DNA of 51,608 bases from CALAEC01 sp050692915. GTDB lineage: Bacteria; Actinomycetota; UBA4738; CALAEC01. The stretch is from positions 1 through 51,608 of the forward strand of contig JBOGVU010000011.1 of the NCBI GenBank assembly GCA_050692915.1. The letters run 5' to 3'. This document shows, piece after piece, positions 46,545 through 51,608 of this stretch (the stretch's first letter is position 1; each line of letters begins with the position of its first letter). The notes beneath the pieces were generated by a model. That model saw nothing but the letters and a program-made list of their open reading frames with translations. It was not told the origin of the DNA and searched no databases. The position numbers were made by a program, and so were the translations under genes.

Positions 46545-47783
46545 CTAGAGCCGGACGCGGAGCTCCCGGAGGCCGCGGATGATGTAGTTCGGCTTCCACT
46601 CCGGCTCGCGCACGAGCTCCATGCGCGGGGCCCGGCGGAGCAGGGAGCCGAACGAGGTCTCCAGCTCGACCCGCCCGAGCGGCGCGCCGAGGCAGAAATG
46701 GATGCCGGCCCCGAACGTCATGTGCGGGTTCGGCTCGCGGCCGAGGTCGAGCGAGTCGGGCCGGTCGAACGCGGCGGGGTCCCGGTTCGCCGAGCCGAAC
46801 AGGAGCGCCAGCTCTTGGCCCCGGGCCATCGGCACGCCGTGGATCTCCACATCCTCGAGCACCCACCGCTCGAACATCTGGAGCGGGGTGTCGTACCGCA
46901 TGAGCTCCTCGACCGCCCGAGGGATCAGGGCGTGGTCGGCCCGCAGCTGAGCGAGCTGGTCGGGGTTCCGGAACAACGCCCACCAGCCATCGCCGGTCAT
47001 ATTCACGGTGGCCTCGTGCCCGGCGTTGAGCAGGAGCACGCAGGTGCCGATCATCTCGTCCTCGGTGAGCCGGTCCCCTTCGTCGATCACCTGGACCAGC
47101 CCGCCGATCAGGTCCTCGGTCGGCCGCCGGCGGCGCTCGCGGATCAGCCCCCGGAGGTAGTCGGAGAACTCGGCGGCCGCGGCCGAAGCGGCCCGGCCGT
47201 CCTCCTCGGTCGGGTTCAGCTCGTACATCCGGCAGATCTCCGCCGACCACGGCCGGAGGTGGTGCCGGTCGGCCTGGGGGATCCCCAGGAGCTCGGCGAT
47301 CACCGTGACCGGGAGGGGCTCGGCAACCCGGGCGATGAGGTCGACCTCGCCGGCCCCCAGGACCTCGTCCACCAGCCCGTCCATGAGCCGCTGGACCGTG
47401 GGCCGGAGCTCCTCGACTCGGCGAGGGGTGAACGCCTTGGCCACCAGCCGGCGGACCCGGGTGTGGTCCGGGGGCTCCATGTCGAGGATGCCGTTCCGGA
47501 TCAGGTGCCAGAACGGCGCGGTGTGCGGCGGGTCCTCCGGGCGGCCCATCTCCCCGTGCGTGGCCAGGTGGAGGTACGTGCGGCCGAACCGCCGGTCCCG
47601 GAGGAGCGCGTTCACGTCCTGGTGGTGCGGGATGATCCACTGCTCGGTCTCGGGGTTGTGGAAGATCCGGCCGGCCACCCGGAGCTCGGCGTAGGCCGGG
47701 TACGGGTCGGCGATGAACCCGAGGTCCCGAGGCCGGAACCCGAGGTCGGCGGGGTCGAACCCTGTGCCCGAGACCGTCCGCAC
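46545..47783 (-). CDS. Cytochrome P450
   Basis: A 412-residue soluble bacterial P450. The heme-binding loop is FGAGIHFCLGAPLGRVEL (Cys364). The I-helix is NAGHEATVNMTGDG, with the acid-alcohol pair Glu-Ala-Thr, and the K-helix ExxR is EELMR. The N-terminus DPADLGFRPRDLGFIADPYP and the RFGRTYLH region are typical of actinobacterial CYP families. Electron donors are not adjacent. The GTG start at 47783 diverges from the F420 oxidoreductase at 47841, 57 bp apart. Confidence 0.94.
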   Translation of the reverse strand: MRTVSGTGFDPADLGFRPRDLGFIADPYPAYAELRVAGRIFHNPETEQWIIPHHQDVNALLRDRRFGRTYLHLATHGEMGRPEDPPHTAPFWHLIRNGILDMEPPDHTRVRRLVAKAFTPRRVEELRPTVQRLMDGLVDEVLGAGEVDLIARVAEPLPVTVIAELLGIPQADRHHLRPWSAEICRMYELNPTEEDGRAASAAAAEFSDYLRGLIRERRRRPTEDLIGGLVQVIDEGDRLTEDEMIGTCVLLLNAGHEATVNMTGDGWWALFRNPDQLAQLRADHALIPRAVEELMRYDTPLQMFERWVLEDVEIHGVPMARGQELALLFGSANRDPAAFDRPDSLDLGREPNPHMTFGAGIHFCLGAPLGRVELETSFGSLLRRAPRMELVREPEWKPNYIIRGLRELRVRL

Positions 47784-47840
47784 GCAGCCAGCGTACCGCG
47801 CTCCTGGCGCGGGCAAGGTGGCGGGACGTACGCTCGAGGC

Positions 47841-48680
47841 ATGAGGGTTGGGATCGGGCTGCCGAACGCCGTGCCCGGGACCGACGGCGCCCTCCTGGCC
47901 GAGTGGGCTCGACGGGCCGAAGGCGGCCCGTTCACGAGCCTGGGGGTGGTGGACCGCCTCCGGTACGACTCGCACGAGCCGCTGACGACGCTGGCCGCCG
48001 CGGCCGCGGTGACCGAACGAATCGGCCTGGTCACGATGGTGGTCATCGGACCGCTGCGGAACGCCGGCGTCCTGGCCAAGGAGACTGCCACGATCCAGGC
48101 GATGTCGCGAGGCCGCCTGGTCCTCGGCCTGGGGGTGGGCGCGCGGGCCGACGACTACGAGGCCGCGGGCGTGCCGACCTCTGGGCGGGGCGAGCGCCTC
48201 AGCGCGATGATCCGCGACCTTCGGGACCGGTGGGACGAGCCCGACGGCCCCAAGATCGACCCGCCGCCGATCCTGGCCGGCGGAGGGAGCGACGCCGCCG
48301 TGGCCCGGGTGGCCATGCACGCCGACGGCTACGTCCACGGCGGAGGCCCGCCCCGGAGCTTCGCCCGGGTGGTGGAGCGGGTTCGAACGGGCTGGCGCGA
48401 CGCGGGGCGGCCCGGCGACCCCATGCTGTGGGCGCAGGGCTACTTCGCCCTCGGCGAGGACGCCCGAGAGCTCGGCCTGGCGTACATGCGGGACTACTAC
48501 GCGTTCACCGGGCCGTTCGCGGAGAAGATCGCCGCCGGGCTCCTGTCTACGCCGCAGGACGTGGCGGCGTTCCTCCGCGGCTACCGGGACCTGGGATGCG
48601 ACGAGATGGTCCTGCTCCCGACGGTGGCCGACCTCGAGCAGATCGGCCGGCTGGAGGACATCCTGGGGAGCCTGCCATGA
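47841..48680 (+). CDS. LLM-class flavin/F420-dependent oxidoreductase
   Basis: A 279-residue luciferase-like protein. MRVGIGLPNAVPGTDGALLAEW, then TLAAAAAVTERIGLVTMV, ETATIQAMSRGRLVLGLGVGARADDYEAAG are marks of the family; PILAGGGSDAAVARVAMHADGYVHGGG lies in the C-terminal half. The stop overlaps the start of the next flavoprotein by 4 nt, so the two proteins are probably made together and may act in one aromatic or hydroxylated-substrate pathway. Confidence 0.87.
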   Translation: MRVGIGLPNAVPGTDGALLAEWARRAEGGPFTSLGVVDRLRYDSHEPLTTLAAAAAVTERIGLVTMVVIGPLRNAGVLAKETATIQAMSRGRLVLGLGVGARADDYEAAGVPTSGRGERLSAMIRDLRDRWDEPDGPKIDPPPILAGGGSDAAVARVAMHADGYVHGGGPPRSFARVVERVRTGWRDAGRPGDPMLWAQGYFALGEDARELGLAYMRDYYAFTGPFAEKIAAGLLSTPQDVAAFLRGYRDLGCDEMVLLPTVADLEQIGRLEDILGSLP

Positions 48681-50812
48681 GGGTGGGCATCCTGGGCGCC
48701 GGGCCGTCCGGCCTGTACCTCGGCCTCCTCCTGAAGCGGGCCGATCCGTCCCACCAGGTCACGATCGTGGAGCGCAACCCGGCCGACGCCACGTACGGCT
48801 GGGGCGTGGTGTTCTCCGACCGGACCCTGGGCTCGTTCCGCGACGCCGACCATCGGACCTTCGTACGGATCACCGACGAGCTGGTCCTGTGGGACGCCAT
48901 CGACGTCAGGCTGGACGACGAGGTGGTGCGGTGCGGCGGCCAGACGTTCAGCGGGATCTCTCGGAAACGGCTCCTCCAGATCCTCCAGGAGCGATGCCGG
49001 GAGCTGGGCGTCGAGCTCGTGTTCGAGGAGGAGGTCGAGGACCCGTGGTCGCGGTTCGACGGCGCCGACCTGCTGGTGGCCGCCGACGGCGCCAACAGCG
49101 TGACCCGGGGGCTCCACGAGGGGATCTTCCGGCCCAGGATCTCCGAGGGGCGGTCGCGTTTCGTCTGGTTCGGCACCACGCTCCCCCTGGACGCGTTCAC
49201 GTTCATCTTCCGCAGGAACGAGAATGGCCTGTTCCAGGTCCACGCGTACCCGTTCGACGGATCGACGAGCACGTTCATCGTCGAGACGGACGAGGCCGCG
49301 TGGCGGCGGGCCGGCCTCGATGCGGCGTCCGAGGAGGAGAGCATCCGGTACTGCCAGGAGCTGTTCGCCGAGGACCTCGGCGGCCACCGGCTCCTGTCGA
49401 ACCGCTCCCTGTGGCTCTCGTTCCCCACGATCCGGTGCCGGACGTGGCGGCACGGCACCGTGGTCCTGCTAGGGGACGCCGCTCACACCGCGCACTTCTC
49501 GATCGGGTCGGGGACGAAGCTGGCCATGGAGGACGCCATCGCGCTGGCCGACGCGATGACCAGCCGGGACGACCTCGACGGCGCGCTGGCCGAGTACGAG
49601 GCCGAGCGGCGCCCTGTGGTGGAGCGGTTCCAGCAGGCCGCCCGAGAGAGCCAGGCGTACTTCGAGGAGACCGAGCGCTCCACGCGCCTCGAGCCCGTGC
49701 AGTTCGCGTTCCACCTCCTCTCCCGGAGCGGGCGGATGGGGTACGAGGACCTCCGGCTCCGGGACCCCTCGTTCGTGGGAGGGGTGGACGGATGGTTCTC
49801 GGGCCGCGCCGCCGGCGGGAAGCGGACCACCGCGGTGGCCCCGCCGCCGGCGCTGGTCCCCTTCGACCTCCGCGGCATCCGGCTGCCCAACCGGGTGGCC
49901 GTTGCGGCCCGGCCGGTGGACACGGCCGTGGACGGCGTCCCCGGCGAGGACCACCGGCGGGCCCTGGAGGGAGCGGCGGCGACCGGAGCCGGGCTCGCGC
50001 TCACGGACACCGTGGCCGTCTCGCCGGAGGGCCGGATCACCCCCGGCTGCCCGGGCCTGTACGCGGACGAGCAGGCCGAGGCGTGGGCCGCCATCGTGAC
50101 CGAGGCCCGGGCCGATCGGGAAGTACGTGTGGGGATCCGGCTGTCCCACGCCGGCCGGCGAGCCTCCTGCCGGCCCCGGGACCGGGGTGTCGATCGCCCG
50201 CTCCGGGAGGGCGGGTGGGCGGTGGTCTCGGCTTCGGCGTTACCCCACGGGCCGGGGATGCCGGTCCCCCGGGAGCTGGATGCGGAAGGGATGGCCGCGG
50301 CCTCCGCCGCGTTCGCCTCCGCCGCGAGGCGGGCAGCAGCCGCCGGGTTCGACGTCCTCCTTCTCCACATGGCCCAGGGGTCGCTGCTGGCCTCGTTCCT
50401 CTCTCCCCTGTCGAACCAGCGGGAGGACGGCTACGGCAGCTCGGTCGAAGCGCGCCTCCGGTTCCCGATGCAGGTCCTCGACGCGGTCCGGGCCGTGTGG
50501 CCCGAGGACCGGCCGGTGGGCGCCTCCATCTCGGCGGTGGACGTGACGCCGGGGGGCGCGGGGCTCGCCGAGGCCGTGGCGGTTGCGGCCGCCCTCCGCG
50601 GAGCCGGATGCGACCTCCTCGAGGTCCGGGCCGGCCAGGCCGTCCTCGGGGCGATGCCCTCGTACGACGCGTCCGAGCTGGTGTCGTACTCGGACCGGAT
50701 CCGGAACGACGCCGGCATCCCCACGCTCGCGTTCGGGCCGATCGGCACGCTCGACAGGATCAGCACGATCGTGGCAGGCGGCCGGGCCGACCTCTGCCAC
50801 CTCCTGGCCTGA
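48677..50812 (+). CDS. Salicylyl-CoA 5-hydroxylase-like FAD monooxygenase fused to a degenerate OYE domain
   Basis: A 711-residue two-domain protein. Residues 1-390 are a FAD monooxygenase: GILGAGPSGLYLGLLLKR, the region TYGWGVVFSDRTL and the DG-type HGTVVLLGDAAHTAHFSIGSGTKLAMEDA. Residues 395-711 are an NADH:flavin oxidoreductase (OYE) barrel with VDGVPGEDHRRALEGAAATGAGL, HAGRRA, FLSPLSNQREDGYGSSVEARLRFP. Bifunctional salicylyl-CoA 5-hydroxylases have this order. Here the usual HAAHGYL reads HMAQGSL, and the protein stops at ADLCHLLA, about 35-40 residues earlier than usual. Confidence 0.85.
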   Translation: MRVGILGAGPSGLYLGLLLKRADPSHQVTIVERNPADATYGWGVVFSDRTLGSFRDADHRTFVRITDELVLWDAIDVRLDDEVVRCGGQTFSGISRKRLLQILQERCRELGVELVFEEEVEDPWSRFDGADLLVAADGANSVTRGLHEGIFRPRISEGRSRFVWFGTTLPLDAFTFIFRRNENGLFQVHAYPFDGSTSTFIVETDEAAWRRAGLDAASEEESIRYCQELFAEDLGGHRLLSNRSLWLSFPTIRCRTWRHGTVVLLGDAAHTAHFSIGSGTKLAMEDAIALADAMTSRDDLDGALAEYEAERRPVVERFQQAARESQAYFEETERSTRLEPVQFAFHLLSRSGRMGYEDLRLRDPSFVGGVDGWFSGRAAGGKRTTAVAPPPALVPFDLRGIRLPNRVAVAARPVDTAVDGVPGEDHRRALEGAAATGAGLALTDTVAVSPEGRITPGCPGLYADEQAEAWAAIVTEARADREVRVGIRLSHAGRRASCRPRDRGVDRPLREGGWAVVSASALPHGPGMPVPRELDAEGMAAASAAFASAARRAAAAGFDVLLLHMAQGSLLASFLSPLSNQREDGYGSSVEARLRFPMQVLDAVRAVWPEDRPVGASISAVDVTPGGAGLAEAVAVAAALRGAGCDLLEVRAGQAVLGAMPSYDASELVSYSDRIRNDAGIPTLAFGPIGTLDRISTIVAGGRADLCHLLA

Positions 50813-50877
50813 TACGCCCCTCGGCTCATCGGGAACCGTTCACTTCACCCGAAATCACCGCACACCCGGACCGACCA

Positions 50878-50900
50878 TTCCCGACCTCCTAAGTCGGGAA
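50878..50900 (+). promoter_or_regulatory. Hairpin whose loop carries an anti-Shine-Dalgarno sequence
   Basis: TTCCCGAC (50878-50885) pairs perfectly with GTCGGGAA (50893-50900) around the loop CTCCTAA. The segment ACCTCCT at 50884-50890 is the exact complement of AGGAGGT at 50965-50971, the ribosome binding site of the downstream subtilase. If transcription begins upstream, two alternative folds are possible. The hairpin also could be a dimer operator. Confidence 0.45.
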
Positions 50901-50975
50901 CTAGCGCCGTTCGGTGCGAACCTCTACACTCCGCCGAGCAGTGCGAGCGGCGGAACCGGATGAAAGGAGGTCGCC

Positions 50976-51608
50976 GTGACGCGTCTCGTGAGGTGGGCCC
51001 TTCCCACGCTCGTTGCCACCGCCGTGGTGGGTCCCGCGAGCTCGGGCCTGGCCGAGCCCGGCGGCGTACCGGGCGGGCGGGAGCCACGCCGGACCGCGGA
51101 GGCCCCGATGGTGGAGGCGGGAGCGGGCGCGCCGATCCGGGACCGATACATCGTGGTCCTGGAGAAGGACGCCACAGCCGAATCCGGCCGACGGGTGCGG
51201 TCGGAGGCCCGCGGCCTGGGAGCAACGATCCACCATCGATATCAGCACGCCATCCGGGGGTTCTCAGCCACGCTGAGCGGCCGAGCCCTGCAGGCCCTCC
51301 GGGACAACCCCCGGGTCAGCTACGTGGAGCCGGACCGGGTGGTCACCACCGTCGACACCCAGTCGCCGGCCACCTGGGGGCTCGATCGGATCGATCAGCG
51401 GAACCTGCCGCTTACGAACAGCTACACGTACAACGCCACGGGGTCGGGGGTAAAGGCCTACATCATCGACACCGGGATCCGGTTCTCGCACACCCAGTTC
51501 GGGGGTCGGGCCGTGAGCGGCTACGACGCCGTCGACGGCGGCTCGGCGGACGACTGCAACGGCCACGGCACCCACGTTGCCGGGACCGTCGGCAGCACCA
51601 CGTACGGC
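50976..51608 (+). CDS. S8 (proteinase K-like) secreted subtilase, cut by window end
   Basis: The first 211 residues of an exported serine protease. Residues 1-26 are a signal peptide (start GTG 50976 after AAAGGAGGT). An I9 propeptide inhibitor follows (DRYIVVLEKDATAESGRRVR). The catalytic core starts near residue 133, with Asp165 in AYIIDTGIRFSHTQFGGRA and His197 in DDCNGHGTHVAGTVG; the DDCNGHGTH form is characteristic of the proteinase K / aqualysin group. The catalytic Ser lies beyond the window. Probably secreted for nutrient or envelope protein turnover. Confidence 0.93.
   Translation, partial: MTRLVRWALPTLVATAVVGPASSGLAEPGGVPGGREPRRTAEAPMVEAGAGAPIRDRYIVVLEKDATAESGRRVRSEARGLGATIHHRYQHAIRGFSATLSGRALQALRDNPRVSYVEPDRVVTTVDTQSPATWGLDRIDQRNLPLTNSYTYNATGSGVKAYIIDTGIRFSHTQFGGRAVSGYDAVDGGSADDCNGHGTHVAGTVGSTTYG

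Noticed and set aside
46431..47840. N-terminal extension of the F420 oxidoreductase at 47841 to a 749-residue protein
   Set aside because: The upstream part is antisense to the P450 gene and has no domain; the luciferase-like fold begins at MRVGIGLP.

Overview
The window is high-GC bacterial DNA, judged by eye at roughly 70 percent, and reads as Actinomycetota. Supporting signs are a DUF5318 protein, three luciferase-like enzymes and one PPOX enzyme of coenzyme F420-dependent type, a reduced Tad locus arranged like Mycobacterium tuberculosis Rv3654c-Rv3660c, an LCP cell-wall protein, a PASTA-type kinase-like protein, an LAXTG-like surface anchor and many GTG starts. A deep-branching, uncultured soil or thermotolerant actinobacterium is plausible, but the genus cannot be told from the sequence.

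Layout. 0-4 kb: DUF5318 gene, then a tight operon of a conserved unknown, an HtrA-like protease without a signal peptide and an F420-type oxidoreductase, then an EamA permease. 4-9.3 kb: seven-gene Tad/Flp operon on the minus strand (CpaE-like, TadA, TadB, TadC, Flp, TadE, and a TadG-like stalk fused to a VanY-type peptidase). 9.5-18.5 kb: a frame-broken TM gene, methyltransferase, secreted RTX-repeat protein, PLP decarboxylase, ferritin-like protein, HAD phosphatase, a SulP-STAS-cNMP transporter and a PPOX protein. 18.5-25.4 kb: a selenocysteine tRNA, a large cyclase-like/STAND ATPase/TPR protein bracketed by short inverted repeats, gene debris, an HD-GYP-LuxR protein and an FMO-like oxidoreductase.

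25.4-29.7 kb: an ECF sigma / zinc-finger anti-sigma pair followed by a DUF3179 protein and a thioredoxin-like lipoprotein, with a Tat-type lipoprotein gene transcribed away from it. It looks like a regulated envelope redox module. 31.2-34.6 kb: a degenerate PASTA kinase (pseudokinase) and a LATTG-anchored surface protein, converging on one hairpin and bracketed by two similar ~55-nt direct repeats. 34.6-42.3 kb: DrrAB-like ABC exporter, RibD-like reductase, a STAS gene overlapping antisense with an ECF sigma gene that carries a C-terminal extension, then a berberine-bridge-type oxidase and an MFS exporter that share a possible ECF promoter.

42.3-51.6 kb: a MarR regulator divergent from an F420 oxidoreductase with two matching operator candidates, MsrA, an LCP protein with a partner, Tag glycosylase, a P450, an F420 oxidoreductase overlapping a salicylyl-CoA-hydroxylase-like two-domain flavoprotein, and the start of a proteinase-K-like subtilase cut by the window end. 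No CRISPR array, rRNA, complete insertion sequence, prophage or integrase was seen.
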